64,000 nucleotides of DNA from Sphingorhabdus pulchriflava (lineage in GTDB: Bacteria; Pseudomonadota; Alphaproteobacteria; Sphingomonadales; Sphingomonadaceae). Below, piece by piece: positions 16,669-26,023 of this stretch; within the stretch, counting starts at the first letter, position 1; the number at the start of each line of letters is the position of its first letter. The notes under the pieces were generated by a model. That model worked only from the letters and a program-made list of their open reading frames with translations, made no database searches and was not told the DNA's origin. The stretch covers positions 1,612,001 to 1,676,000 of the forward strand of contig NZ_QRGP01000001.1 of the NCBI RefSeq assembly GCF_003367235.1, given 5' to 3'. A program made the position numbers and the translations under genes.

Positions 16669-17708
16669 TAAACCGCTTCGTCAACCTTTGCTGGTTCGGT
16701 GAATGTCATGACCGGCTTGCCACCCAGTTGATGTGGATCCGGATGGCCTGCAGCACGGTTTTTGTCGCGCTTTTGCACATTCCAGACCAGACCTAGCTTG
16801 CCCAAAGTTTCAATCGTCCAGCCGTTGAAATCCAGCTCCCACCAGCTGACATGGTTGCTCGCCGCGCGCGGTTGGGCATGATGGTTATTGTGCCAGCCGT
16901 CGCCCAAAGTCAGTATGGAAATGAACCAGTTATTGGTCGCTTTTCCGACATCATGATAACGGCGATAACCGAAATAATGCGCCAAACTGTTGGTACCCAT
17001 CACGCCGTTCAGAAAAATGAAGGTGCGCAGGAACCCGCCGATGAGAATCGTTCCCACAACATGCTGCGGCCCGCCAAAGGCGAGCGCCCAGCCAGCGGGC
17101 AGGATGACAAGCGAAAAGGCCACCCACAGCCAACGTGTCTTGTGGCAGAATTCGACAACCGGATCACCCACCAGCCCCTTGCCATAAAGCCGCATATCGG
17201 TGTGCGCATTATCCCACAGCCAGCCGAGATGGCCGATCAACAACCCTTTAACCGGACCCATTTTGCGGCCATGGCCATCGAGATGCGGACTGTGAATATC
17301 GCCCACTTCATCGGAAAAGGCGTGATGCCTGCGGTGATCGGCCGCCCATTTCTTGACCGACCCCTGACAGGCCATTTGCCCGCATATGCCAATCAGATAA
17401 CGCATCCATGTCGAAGTCTCGAACGAACGGTGGGTGAAATAGCGGTGAAAGCCGCAGGATAGGCCATAGTTGATAATCAGATAGCCGGAAATGAAGGCCG
17501 ACCACTCGACCCAGCCGCTGGGCTGCGTAAACATCCACCAGATCGCTGCCATCGCGCCGCCGACCTGTAGCACCGCAAGTATGCTATATTCGATCTGTTT
17601 GGCGCGCGCCGCAGGGCCACCGACGAGAACGCCAGGATGCGGTTGCCCCTTACCCTCCAACTCCCATTTCCGGTCGCTTGGGTATAGGCCGGTTGTAGTC
17701 CGTGGCAT
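16665..17708 (-). CDS. Acyl-CoA delta-9 type fatty acid desaturase
   Basis: 347 residues with four hydrophobic helices and the three histidine clusters of membrane di-iron desaturases: HRYFTHRSF, HRRHHAFSD and HNNHHAQPR. It introduces a cis double bond into acyl chains at the inner membrane. ATG at MPRTTTGLYP is preceded by a GGGGA stretch; an in-frame ATG 17 codons earlier is less supported. It is divergent from the lipoprotein gene at 17884, sharing a 175-bp region that holds a perfect 20-bp palindrome. Confidence 0.88.
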   Translation of the reverse strand: MPRTTTGLYPSDRKWELEGKGQPHPGVLVGGPAARAKQIEYSILAVLQVGGAMAAIWWMFTQPSGWVEWSAFISGYLIINYGLSCGFHRYFTHRSFETSTWMRYLIGICGQMACQGSVKKWAADHRRHHAFSDEVGDIHSPHLDGHGRKMGPVKGLLIGHLGWLWDNAHTDMRLYGKGLVGDPVVEFCHKTRWLWVAFSLVILPAGWALAFGGPQHVVGTILIGGFLRTFIFLNGVMGTNSLAHYFGYRRYHDVGKATNNWFISILTLGDGWHNNHHAQPRAASNHVSWWELDFNGWTIETLGKLGLVWNVQKRDKNRAAGHPDPHQLGGKPVMTFTEPAKVDEAVY

Positions 17709-17829
17709 GCGCGTCCCCCTATTTGTGCGCGACTGGTTGTCGCTGGTTGGTGCCACCATAAAGGTAAAATTGCGTCATTATTAACGCCGCTGTCAATCGC
17801 GTTAACGGCGTTTGTGCGACGAATCGAAC

Positions 17830-17867
17830 TTGACGCGATGCCATCGCTGTATTATATATATAATACA
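17830..17867 (+). promoter_or_regulatory. Promoter with a perfect 20-bp palindrome over the -10 box
   Basis: TTGACG (17830-17835), a 17-bp spacer and TATATA (17853-17858) form a convincing sigma-70-type promoter for the lipoprotein gene. The -10 lies inside a perfect 20-bp palindrome TGTATTATATATATAATACA (17848-17867), which would suit a dimeric repressor operator. Transcription should begin just before the GGAG ribosome-binding site, giving a very short leader. The regulator is not identifiable here. Confidence 0.6.
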
Positions 17868-17883
17868 CATGGAGAATTTGCAA

Positions 17884-18399
17884 ATGAAATATGCCCTGAT
17901 CGCCTTGCCGCTCGCGCTTGGATTGGCCGCTTGCGGTACCAAGGATGAGCCAGAGGAAGGCACCACCGTCAATATCGACGCCACAACCGATGAAGGTTCG
18001 TCCGTCAAGATCACTGCAGACGGCAAAACCGGCAATGTCGGCTTCAAGGTGCCCGGCTTCGACACCAACATTCGTCTGCCCAAAAAGCTGCTCGACGACA
18101 GCAATTTCGACATCGACGGGGTGAAGCTCTATCCGGGCTCGACCGTCGACACGGTCAACATCACTGCCAACGACAAAGGTGGCAAGGATGAGCAAACCGA
18201 TGTCCGTATTGGCTTCACCTCCCCCACCAACCCTGCAAAAGTCAGCGACTGGTTCAAGGAACAGTTTGGCAAGCAGTTGATCAAGGCTGAAGGCGATGCA
18301 ACCAAGCTGACGGGAACCACGAAAGACGGCGAAGCGTTCACTATCGAGCTGACAGAAAAAGACGGCAAGACTGCCGGACTGGTCAATATCCGCCAATAA
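17884..18399 (+). CDS. Lipoprotein of unknown function
   Basis: 171 residues. Leader LPLALGLAACG is a lipobox with Cys18. The mature part is acidic and Gly/Asp/Thr-rich: TTVNIDATTDEGSSVKITADG, then a beta-rich segment (VKLYPGSTVDTVNI) and a C-terminal half (WFKEQFGKQLIKAEGDATKL...GKTAGLVNIRQ). I do not recognise the family by name; similar short lipoproteins occur in sphingomonads. GGAG 9 nt upstream sets the ATG. Expression is probably controlled by the palindrome at 17848. The lipocalin gene converges on it 5 nt away. Confidence 0.8.
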   Translation: MKYALIALPLALGLAACGTKDEPEEGTTVNIDATTDEGSSVKITADGKTGNVGFKVPGFDTNIRLPKKLLDDSNFDIDGVKLYPGSTVDTVNITANDKGGKDEQTDVRIGFTSPTNPAKVSDWFKEQFGKQLIKAEGDATKLTGTTKDGEAFTIELTEKDGKTAGLVNIRQ

Positions 18400-18404
18400 G
18401 TCGT

Positions 18405-18956
18405 TTAACTCGCGGGTTGCTGCGTAACCCTGAGTAACCCGACATCATATCCCAATTCGGCGGCGCGCGCTTTCATGCGAGAAAGCGTCGCCGAACCGGG
18501 ATTAGACTGTCGATGCAGCAACCACAGATAGCGTCCACTCGGCTCGCCGACGATGGACCAGCTATAGTCCTCGGCATGGTCGAGCACCCAATAATCACCA
18601 TAAAATGGCCCGAAGAAGGAAACGCGCAATTTGGCATTCTGGCTGCCATCGACGACCTTCGCCTTGCCAGTCGCCCGCTCGCTTTTGCCCTGAAGAGATC
18701 CTTTGAGACAGCTGTTCACGACTTTGATCTGCCCGGGTTCCGTCAGACTGTAATCGGCGGTGACGCCTTCACAATCCTTCTGGAATCCCGCTTCATAGCG
18801 GGCAAGCTCATACCAGCGCCCAAGATAGCGATCGACCTCGACGGCCTTCGCTGGTTCTGGAACGGCGCGATTGCCGACCGGGCCTGCCTCGAAAGTTGAA
18901 CAGCCGGCCAAAGCCAATATGGCTGCGGCGATGACAAATGTTTGGCGCTTTTTCAT
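18405..18956 (-). CDS. blc: Bacterial lipocalin (outer membrane lipoprotein)
   Basis: 183 residues. Lipobox LALAGC, then the lipocalin signature YLGRWYELARYE, a middle DYWVLDHAEDYSWSIVGEP and LWLLHRQ, as in Blc. The eight-stranded barrel binds lysophospholipids or fatty acids and is anchored to the outer membrane. Length matches the family. Convergent with the unknown lipoprotein gene. Confidence 0.92.
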   Translation of the reverse strand: MKKRQTFVIAAAILALAGCSTFEAGPVGNRAVPEPAKAVEVDRYLGRWYELARYEAGFQKDCEGVTADYSLTEPGQIKVVNSCLKGSLQGKSERATGKAKVVDGSQNAKLRVSFFGPFYGDYWVLDHAEDYSWSIVGEPSGRYLWLLHRQSNPGSATLSRMKARAAELGYDVGLLRVTQQPAS

Positions 18957-19018
18957 AACAATGTAAATGGTGAGATCCGACCTTGGTTACAAGGCGGGTG
19001 AAAACCCCATATGCCTGC

Positions 19019-21835
19019 TCAGTGGGCCGCGCCCCAACTTGGACCGGTACCGATCTCGACGCCAAGAGGGACCGAGAGTTTGACGAGCGGTTCGGCGGCA
19101 CCCGCCATTACCACTTCGATCACCTTGCTCGCAGCAGCCACATCGCTTTCAGGCAGTTCGAACACCAGTTCATCATGCACCTGCAACAGCATTTTGACAT
19201 TGGGCAGACCAGCTTCGATCAAGGCCGGCCCCATGCGCACCATCGCGCGCTTGATGATATCGGCGCTGGTGCCCTGAATCGGCGCATTGATAGCGGCGCG
19301 CTCGCTGCCTTGCCGCTCGGCCTGGCTTTGCGAGCTGATGCGCGGGAACCAGCATTTGCGCCCGAATAGCGTCGTCGTGAAACCGGTCTCTTTCACACTA
19401 GCCAGCGTTTCCTGAATGTAGGCGCTGATGCCGGGGAATCGCTTGAAATAGGCATCGATCAGTTGCTGCGCCTCTTCCGAGGTCGACTCAAGCCGCTTCG
19501 CCAGTCCCCAGCGCGAAATGCCATAGAGGATCGAGAAATTGATCGTCTTGGCGCGCCCGCGCGTGTCGCGGTTCACTTCTCCGAACAGTTCCTGCGCGGT
19601 GCGGGCATGGATGTCTTCGCCTTGTTCGAACGCTTCGCGCAGCGGCCCCACATCGGCCATATGGGCGGCGAGGCGCAGTTCGATCTGGCTATAGTCAGCC
19701 GACAAGATGACATTACCGGGTTCAGCTACAAAAGCATCGCGGATCTGCCGCCCGATTTCGGTGCGGATCGGGATATTCTGCAGGTTCGGATCGGTCGAGG
19801 CCAAACGCCCTGTTTGCGCACCGACCAGACTATAGCTGGTATGGACGCGGCCTGTTTTCGCGTTGATCTGTTCCTGCAAACTGTCGGTATAGGTCGATTT
19901 CAGTTTCGCCAATTGTCGCCAATCAAGCACCTTGCGGGCGATTTCGACGCCCTGCCCTGCCAAGTCCTCCAAAACGGTGACGTCGGTCGAATATTGGCCG
20001 GATTTGCCTTTTTTGCCACCCTTGTGACCCAGCCTGTCAAACAGGATCGCGCCCAATTGCTGGGGACTGCCGATGGTGAAGGGTTGGCCCGCAAGGCCAT
20101 GGATTTCCTTTTCAAGTATCTCCATCTGCGCCGCAAACTCAGTCGACAGACGGGCCAGCACCGTGCGATCAACCTTTATACCTGCGCATTCCATCTGGCT
20201 GAGTACCGGCACCAGTGGACGGTCGACCAGTTCGTAGACGCGCGTCACCTTTTCTGGGCTCAACCGCAGCTTCAGATGATGCCATAACCGCAGCGTAACG
20301 TCGGCGTCTTCGGCGGCATATTTGGTAGCCTCGGCGAGCGGCACTTCAGCAAAGCCTATCTGACTCTTGCCGGTGCCAGTCAGCGATTTGTAGCTGATCG
20401 GTTTGTGCCCCAGATAGAGCTCGGACAGTTCGTCCATCCCATGCCCCTGACGACCCGCGTCCAGCGCAAAGCTCATCACCATCGTATCGTCAAAGGGACG
20501 GATGTTCAGACCATGCTGGCGCAAAACTGACATGTCATATTTGAGGTTCTGCCCGACCTTGAGGACGCTTTCATCCTCCAGCAATGGCTTCAGTCGAGCG
20601 ATTGCCGTATCGAGCGGGATTTGGTCGGGCTTTTCGGCGAACATATCGGTTCCGCCATGGCCGAGCGGGACATAACAGGCCTTACCCGGTGCTGTTGCGA
20701 GACTGAAGCCCACCAACCGTGCGGTCACCGCTTCAAGGCTATCGGTCTCGGTATCGAAGCCGACCACGCCGGCTTTGGTCGCCTCTGAAATCCAGTGATC
20801 GAGGCGCTCAAGCGAGGTCACGCATTCATAGGTTGAAGCATCAATCGGCGGCATCGGTGCCGGCGTAGCTGCCTTGCCCGCCTCGACAGCCTGAGTCCCG
20901 CCATCGCCTTTGCGCTCTGCCTTGGGTTGTCCCGCAATCGCTTTGTTGGCTGAGGCCGTATCGCTGGTCTTGCCAATGCGATTCAGCAATGAACGAAAGC
21001 CATGCTCCTCCAGGAAGGGCCGCAACGGCTCTTCTGGAATTGGCCCCAAGGCCATATCCTCCAGCGGAATCGGCAGCGGGCAGTCTTCTTTCAAGGTGAC
21101 GAGCACCTTAGACAACCGCGCCAGTTCTGCATGTTCGATCAGATTATCGCGCATTTTCGACGGCTTCATGTCGGGCGCGGCGGCAAGAACCGCCTCCAGA
21201 TTGCCATATTCGGTAATCAGCTTTGTGGCGGTCTTGGGGCCGATGCCGGGCACGCCCGGAACATTGTCCGAACTATCGCCCATCAGCGCTAGGACATCGC
21301 CGACCAGTTCGGGACCAACGCCGAATTTCTCGATCACTTCATCGCGCCCGATGCGCTTGTCCTTCATCGTGTCGAACATGTCGACACCATCGCCGACGAG
21401 CTGCATCAGATCCTTGTCGGACGAGATGATCGATACATCCCAGCCCTGTGCGCGCGCCGCCTTGGTGTAGCTGGCGATCATGTCGTCCGCCTCGACATTC
21501 TCCTCTTCGATCATTGGCAAAGAAAAGGCGAGCGTGGCGTCGCGGATCAGTGGGAATTGCGGGCGCAGATCTTCGGGCGCGGGCGGACGGTTGGCTTTAT
21601 ACTGGTCGTAAATCTCGTTGCGGAAGCTGGTCCCTGCCTTATCAAGTACCACCGCCATATGCGTCGGCCCGTCGGCCGCGTGCAGGTCGCTCGCGAGCTT
21701 CCACAACATATTCGAATAGCCCGCAACCGCGCCCACCGGAACGCCTGCCGGATTGGTCAGCGGCGGCAGACTGTAATAAGCGCGGAAAATATAGGCGGAA
21801 CCGTCAACGAGGTAGAGATGCTTATGGTCTGACAT
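19019..21835 (-). CDS. polA: DNA polymerase I
   Basis: 938 residues in three parts: 5'-3' exonuclease (~1-300; LYLVDGSAYIFRAY, SSDKDLMQLV, VPGVPGIGPKTATKL), 3'-5' exonuclease (~345-530; GFDTETDSL, acidic motif intact) and family A polymerase (~560-938; motif A DYSQIELRLAAH, motif B RAKTINFSILYG, motif C VHDELVFE). It fills gaps, removes RNA primers and takes part in excision repair. The proofreading domain appears active because DTE is kept. Monocistronic. Confidence 0.98.
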   Translation of the reverse strand: MSDHKHLYLVDGSAYIFRAYYSLPPLTNPAGVPVGAVAGYSNMLWKLASDLHAADGPTHMAVVLDKAGTSFRNEIYDQYKANRPPAPEDLRPQFPLIRDATLAFSLPMIEEENVEADDMIASYTKAARAQGWDVSIISSDKDLMQLVGDGVDMFDTMKDKRIGRDEVIEKFGVGPELVGDVLALMGDSSDNVPGVPGIGPKTATKLITEYGNLEAVLAAAPDMKPSKMRDNLIEHAELARLSKVLVTLKEDCPLPIPLEDMALGPIPEEPLRPFLEEHGFRSLLNRIGKTSDTASANKAIAGQPKAERKGDGGTQAVEAGKAATPAPMPPIDASTYECVTSLERLDHWISEATKAGVVGFDTETDSLEAVTARLVGFSLATAPGKACYVPLGHGGTDMFAEKPDQIPLDTAIARLKPLLEDESVLKVGQNLKYDMSVLRQHGLNIRPFDDTMVMSFALDAGRQGHGMDELSELYLGHKPISYKSLTGTGKSQIGFAEVPLAEATKYAAEDADVTLRLWHHLKLRLSPEKVTRVYELVDRPLVPVLSQMECAGIKVDRTVLARLSTEFAAQMEILEKEIHGLAGQPFTIGSPQQLGAILFDRLGHKGGKKGKSGQYSTDVTVLEDLAGQGVEIARKVLDWRQLAKLKSTYTDSLQEQINAKTGRVHTSYSLVGAQTGRLASTDPNLQNIPIRTEIGRQIRDAFVAEPGNVILSADYSQIELRLAAHMADVGPLREAFEQGEDIHARTAQELFGEVNRDTRGRAKTINFSILYGISRWGLAKRLESTSEEAQQLIDAYFKRFPGISAYIQETLASVKETGFTTTLFGRKCWFPRISSQSQAERQGSERAAINAPIQGTSADIIKRAMVRMGPALIEAGLPNVKMLLQVHDELVFELPESDVAAASKVIEVVMAGAAEPLVKLSVPLGVEIGTGPSWGAAH

Positions 21836-21877
21836 GCCGGACGGATAGCAGCGCCGGTTGGCAGAGTCTTGCCCAAA

Positions 21878-22552
21878 TCAGGCCAACGCTAATGAAGACT
21901 CCGGCAAAGGCATGTGCATTTCGGCGGGCGCTCCGCGGTCAATCCGCACAAATTTCGGGATGCCTTCAGCCATATATTGCCAGCGGAAGAATCGAACGGT
22001 CGTTATATGGCCGACCGTGGCCGATCGCATCCGCCGGTGTGACAGCAGTGAAGGCAGATTATAGTCGGCGATCCAGCTCATCGACCAGACCCGCCCCTTC
22101 GCATGCATCCATTCCGCCGTGCCCGCCCACAGCGCAGCGAACGCACGCCCCAACCGGTGATCGGGGTGAATCCACAGGCCTGTATCCCAAATCGCGGTTT
22201 CCGGAACAACAAAGCGCAAATGCACCATGCTTTCGTCGAACGGGCCGGTTCCCACCCAGGTGACGCCGACAAATTCATCACGTGCATTATAGGCGGCCAG
22301 ACAAGTCAGGCCCTGCGCAAAGCGGCGGGCTTGCTCTTCAACATTGGCGTCGATGGTGAACTTGGCGAGCGCCTCGGGAGATATCGGTTCAACACGATAT
22401 CCTCGCGGCATTTTGGGCATCCCGCTCACCGGAACGGCCACCAGCGTATAGCGGCTATAGCCGATTACACCCGCCTTCGTCGCCAGCCGCGCCGTCGCAT
22501 AAGACAGCACACCGGCAATTCCGAGCAGCTTTATGGCGGTGTAATCGGGCAC
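21878..22552 (-). CDS. GNAT-fold N-acyltransferase-like protein
   Basis: 224 residues starting with GTG (AAGGA 10 nt upstream). The N-terminus (KLLGIAGVLSYATARLATKAG) is weakly hydrophobic. The rest resembles GNAT domains: LAAYNARDEFVGVTWVGTGP, WIHPDHRLGRAFAALWAGT, then SMSWIADYNLPSLLSHRRM typical of the helix after the CoA loop. The substrate is unknown; FemAB-like or GNAT-only are both possible. It stands between polA and an SH3 protein gene on the same strand. Confidence 0.65.
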   Translation of the reverse strand: MPDYTAIKLLGIAGVLSYATARLATKAGVIGYSRYTLVAVPVSGMPKMPRGYRVEPISPEALAKFTIDANVEEQARRFAQGLTCLAAYNARDEFVGVTWVGTGPFDESMVHLRFVVPETAIWDTGLWIHPDHRLGRAFAALWAGTAEWMHAKGRVWSMSWIADYNLPSLLSHRRMRSATVGHITTVRFFRWQYMAEGIPKFVRIDRGAPAEMHMPLPESSLALA

Positions 22553-22618
22553 GCGATGGATGTCCTTTCGGGGACCGCTGTAACACCGCTTTTCAAATTT
22601 TGTCTAAACGCAATGTCC

Positions 22619-23092
22619 TCAAGGGACTTCTTCGCCCCAGATACGGTCGGTTTCGATATAGCCAACCCTTCCGGCAATATCGAGGCGGCACCAGCCCTTT
22701 TGACAATCGTCGATCCGACCTACGACGCCTTTTTCAACGCGCCACGAAATGCGCGCCGTCGCCGCCGGTTGTTCACGCAGAACGGATATGCCCGGAGCAG
22801 TGACGATGGCGGAGCGTTCGGGGCTCAACAATCGGACATGCATCCAGCCCTGATCGCCGTCAGGGTCTTCAACCTTGCGCCAGACTTCATGTACTGAAAC
22901 GACCTTCACAGGCAGATATTGCCTTTTATACACCCACTTCACGGGAAACTCGGTGCTCGGTCCGGTACGCGTCCGCGCTTCGGGCTCGTCAATCGACGCC
23001 CAATAAGGCGTCTTTTTGGTTGACTGCGCAATGGCGCTGCCCCCTGCGGCAACCAATGCGACGGCAATCATGAATTTTACGATATTTTGCAT
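22619..23092 (-). CDS. Secreted protein with bacterial SH3-like domains
   Basis: 157 residues. Signal peptide to about SAIAQ, then two SH3b-like segments: ARTRTGPSTEFPVKWVYKRQYLPVKV...WRKVEDPDGDQGWMHVRLL and the repeat ISVLREQPAATARISWRVEKG...GWCRLDIAGRVGYIE. This is the COG3807-type family in alphaproteobacteria, thought to bind cell wall or act in the envelope. Start at ATG 23092 (MQNIVKF) with GGA close upstream; TTG codons just before are possible. Confidence 0.8.
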   Translation of the reverse strand: MQNIVKFMIAVALVAAGGSAIAQSTKKTPYWASIDEPEARTRTGPSTEFPVKWVYKRQYLPVKVVSVHEVWRKVEDPDGDQGWMHVRLLSPERSAIVTAPGISVLREQPAATARISWRVEKGVVGRIDDCQKGWCRLDIAGRVGYIETDRIWGEEVP

Positions 23093-23201
23093 ATATTCCA
23101 ACAACCTGCTGCCCCAGTGCCTTCTCTATAGTGTAAGCAATACCGACAGTTCAAGGGTGATAGCTTGACGTCGCCTTTCTTCGCGCCATAGGGTTGCCGA
23201 C

Positions 23202-24200
23202 ATGACCCAGTTTCAACGCATCGAACGCCCGCGCGTCGCTATAACCCGCAAGCTTTTGCCTCAGATCGAGGCGCGCATGGCGGAACTGTTCGATTGCCGC
23301 TTCAATCCTGACGATCATGAAATGTCGGCAGATGAAATTGCGGAACTCATGCAGCATGCGGATATATTGGTTCCGACGGTCACCGACCGCATTGACGCAG
23401 ACCTGATAGCCCGGGCGCCAGCTTCACTCAAAATGTTCGCAAATTTTGGCGCGGGCGTAAACCATATCGATCTAGCGGCAGCCAAAGCCAAAGGCATCCT
23501 CATCACCAACACCCCCGGCGTGTTCACCGAAGATACCGCTGATCTGACTATGGCACTGATTCTCAATGTCCCGCGCCGGTTGGGCGAAGGTCACCGGATG
23601 ATGCGCTCAGGCGATTGGAAAGGCTGGACGCCGACCGGCATGCTCGGCCACCGCATTGGCGGCAAGACGCTCGGCATTATCGGCTTTGGTCGGATCGGTG
23701 AAGCGGTTGCGCTGCGCGCGCGCGCTTTTGGGTTGAACATTCTCTATAACAAGCGCCACCGCCTACCTGCCAGTATCGAGGACGAGTTGGGCGTAACCTT
23801 CGAGCCTGACCTCGACCGGTTGGTGGCGAAGAGTGACATCATCACCCTGCACTGCCCGCTGACCACCGAAACCGACAAGCTGATGAGCCGCGAGCGGATC
23901 GGGCTGATGAAACGCGATGGCTATCTGATCAACAGCTCGCGCGGCGAACTCGTGGATGAAGATGCCCTGATCGAGGCGCTGACACGCGGACGGATCGCAG
24001 GTGCGGGGCTTGATGTGTATAATCATGAACCGGCCATCGACCCGCGCTTCCTCTCCATTCCCAATGTCGTCCTGTTGCCACACCTCGGCAGCGCAACATT
24101 TGAAGGCCGCGAGGCATCGGGTGAAAAGGTTATCGCCAATATCCGGATATTTTCCGACGGCCATCGCCCGCCCGATCAGGTGCTTGAAGGTTGGGCGTAA
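23202..24200 (+). CDS. D-isomer 2-hydroxyacid dehydrogenase (glyoxylate/hydroxypyruvate reductase type)
   Basis: 332 residues. Contains NAD(P) motif TLGIIGFGRIGEAVALRARAFG, then HCPLTTETDKLM and INSSRGELVDEDALIEAL, and LPHLGSATFEGRE with the catalytic His. Arg in NFGAGVNHID region and Glu in YNHEP complete the active site. Family members reduce glyoxylate or hydroxypyruvate in the cytosol. Exact substrate cannot be read from sequence. Monocistronic, upstream of amtB. Confidence 0.9.
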   Translation: MTQFQRIERPRVAITRKLLPQIEARMAELFDCRFNPDDHEMSADEIAELMQHADILVPTVTDRIDADLIARAPASLKMFANFGAGVNHIDLAAAKAKGILITNTPGVFTEDTADLTMALILNVPRRLGEGHRMMRSGDWKGWTPTGMLGHRIGGKTLGIIGFGRIGEAVALRARAFGLNILYNKRHRLPASIEDELGVTFEPDLDRLVAKSDIITLHCPLTTETDKLMSRERIGLMKRDGYLINSSRGELVDEDALIEALTRGRIAGAGLDVYNHEPAIDPRFLSIPNVVLLPHLGSATFEGREASGEKVIANIRIFSDGHRPPDQVLEGWA

Positions 24201-24303
24201 TTTCCTGTCGACAATTGACATTTTCACGCAATTAGCAATTGCGAGCACCCACCTGCTGGCTTAGAGACCTGCCCAAAATAACGACATATCGGGGAGGTTT
24301 GCC

Positions 24304-25611
24304 GTGCGCGGTTCGTTCAAGATTGCTGCATTTTTCGGCACATTGTTGTTGGCAGCCCCAGGTTTCACGCAGGACGTTGTTGCCGAGGCCGTCCCCGACA
24401 GCGGTGATACCGCCTGGATCCTCACCGCCTCTGCGCTTGTACTGATGATGACGCTCCCCGGCTTGGCGTTGTTCTATGGCGGCCTGGTGCGGACAAAAAA
24501 CTTCCTCTCCGTCCTCATCCAATGCGGTGCTATTGCGGCAATCACATCTCTGCTCTGGATCGTCGTAGGCTACAGTCTGGCATTTTCTGCCTCTGAGGGC
24601 ACAGTTATCGGCAATCTGCAAAACGTGATGTTCAGCAACATGTTTGCGATGCGCGACGGACAGACCATTGGCGAGCTCGTCTTCGGCCTCTTCCAGATGA
24701 CCTTTGCGATAATCACGCCAGCACTAATTGTCGGAGCATGGGTCGAGCGCGCGCGTTTTGGCTGGGTCGTTGCTTTCAGCGCCTTGTGGAGCTTGCTGGT
24801 ATACGTCCCAGTCGCGCGCTGGGTCTGGGGTAATGGATTTCTCGCCAATCAGGGCGTGATCGATTTTGCAGGGGGCATTGTGGTGCATACTACTGCCGGG
24901 ATTTCGGCGTTGGTCGTTGCACTCATGCTGGGCAAGCGCATCGGGTTTCCACGCACCCTGATGCTGCCGCATAGCCCTGCGCTGACGGTCGCGGGTGCGG
25001 GCCTTCTGTGGGTGGGCTGGTTTGGTTTCAATGGCGGCTCGGCGCTGGCAGCTAACGATGATGGCGCAGCCACCGCGATCATTGTTACCCATCTGGCGGC
25101 TTCGGTCGCGGCTCTGGTCTGGATGTTGCTGGAGAAAATCAAGGTTGGCAAGGCAACTGCCGTGGGCTTTGCAACCGGTGCGGTTGCGGGTTTGGCAACG
25201 ATCACCCCTGCATCAGGCTCAGTGGGCCCATTGGGCGCTATCATCCTTGGCGTGCTGGCAGGTCTGGTGTGTTTTTACGCGGTGCACCTCGTCAAAGGCA
25301 AATTGCAGATCGATGACTCGCTTGATGTCTTCGCGGTGCATGGAGTGGGCGGCATCATGGGCTCGATCTTGCTGGCAATCCTTGTCTCGCCTACATTTGG
25401 TGGCAATGGCTATGCAGAAGGAATGGCGATGGGCAGCCAGCTATGGGCGCAAGTGAAGGGCGTTGGCATTGTCGCGGTTTATTCTGCAGTGGTGACGGTG
25501 ATCGTCGGCTATATGGTTTCAATGGTGATCCCGATGCGCGTCAGCGAAGATCAGGAGCGCGATGGGCTCGACATTTCGAGCCATGGCGAGCGGGCCTGGG
25601 ATCTTGACTGA
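24304..25611 (+). CDS. amtB: Ammonium transporter
   Basis: 435 residues, GTG start with GGGGAGG 7 nt upstream. A signal peptide is followed by eleven membrane segments of the Amt/MEP/Rh family: LFYGGLVRTKNFLSVL, FAGGIVVHTTAGISAL (pore His), FNGGSALAANDD and VFAVHGVGGIMGSIL (second pore His). It conducts ammonium into the cell. glnK, the usual partner gene, is not beside it. The stop codon is inside a perfect hairpin shared with the convergent PilZ gene. Confidence 0.95.
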   Translation: MRGSFKIAAFFGTLLLAAPGFTQDVVAEAVPDSGDTAWILTASALVLMMTLPGLALFYGGLVRTKNFLSVLIQCGAIAAITSLLWIVVGYSLAFSASEGTVIGNLQNVMFSNMFAMRDGQTIGELVFGLFQMTFAIITPALIVGAWVERARFGWVVAFSALWSLLVYVPVARWVWGNGFLANQGVIDFAGGIVVHTTAGISALVVALMLGKRIGFPRTLMLPHSPALTVAGAGLLWVGWFGFNGGSALAANDDGAATAIIVTHLAASVAALVWMLLEKIKVGKATAVGFATGAVAGLATITPASGSVGPLGAIILGVLAGLVCFYAVHLVKGKLQIDDSLDVFAVHGVGGIMGSILLAILVSPTFGGNGYAEGMAMGSQLWAQVKGVGIVAVYSAVVTVIVGYMVSMVIPMRVSEDQERDGLDISSHGERAWDLD

Positions 25612-25631
25612 GCGTTTCGACGCTCAGTCAA
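25604..25631. terminator. Perfect UUCG-loop hairpin spanning both stop codons of convergent genes
   Basis: Twelve-base-pair stem TTGACTGAGCGT / ACGCTCAGTCAA with loop TTCG. The amtB TGA (25609-25611) is in the left arm, and the PilZ gene TGA (25624-25626 on minus) is in the right arm. It probably terminates or stabilises the 3' ends of both transcripts. T tracts are absent. Confidence 0.6.
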
Positions 25632-25956
25632 AGACCAAAGTCAGCGACCGGAAAAGGTTGCGCTCCAGCGGCTCGTCGAAGCGACAACCCAGCTTGCCAG
25701 CGTCGTACCAGACCGCGCTGGCAGCAATCGCCTTTCCACCGGCAAAGCGCAGCCAAAGCCGTTCGCCGGGTTTGAACTCTCCGTCGACTGATATGCGGCA
25801 GCCATAGACCGACAGGTCGTCCAACTCGGCATCCGCGGATTGTCGCCCATGCCCTCTTATGCTCGCGCGCTTGATGGCGACGGGATGGCGCGCAGCACCG
25901 CGCTGTTCAAGCCGTGCCGGTGCCACTTTACGATAGGCGGATGTTGCTAAACCCAT
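25624..25956 (-). CDS. PilZ domain protein
   Basis: 110 residues, single PilZ domain. The cyclic-di-GMP binding signature is present in both parts: RGAAR (RxxxR) at ~19-23 and DLSVYG ((D/N)xSxxG) at ~47-52. It likely binds c-di-GMP and acts on a partner protein, as it has no other domain. Partner unknown. GGAACAGGGT precedes the ATG. Confidence 0.85.
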   Translation of the reverse strand: MGLATSAYRKVAPARLEQRGAARHPVAIKRASIRGHGRQSADAELDDLSVYGCRISVDGEFKPGERLWLRFAGGKAIAASAVWYDAGKLGCRFDEPLERNLFRSLTLVFD

Positions 25957-26023
25957 ACCCTGTTCCCCAATAGACCGAAGTCTACCGGGACAAGGTCAAC
26001 GATTGGTAAATGTAAAATCCGGC

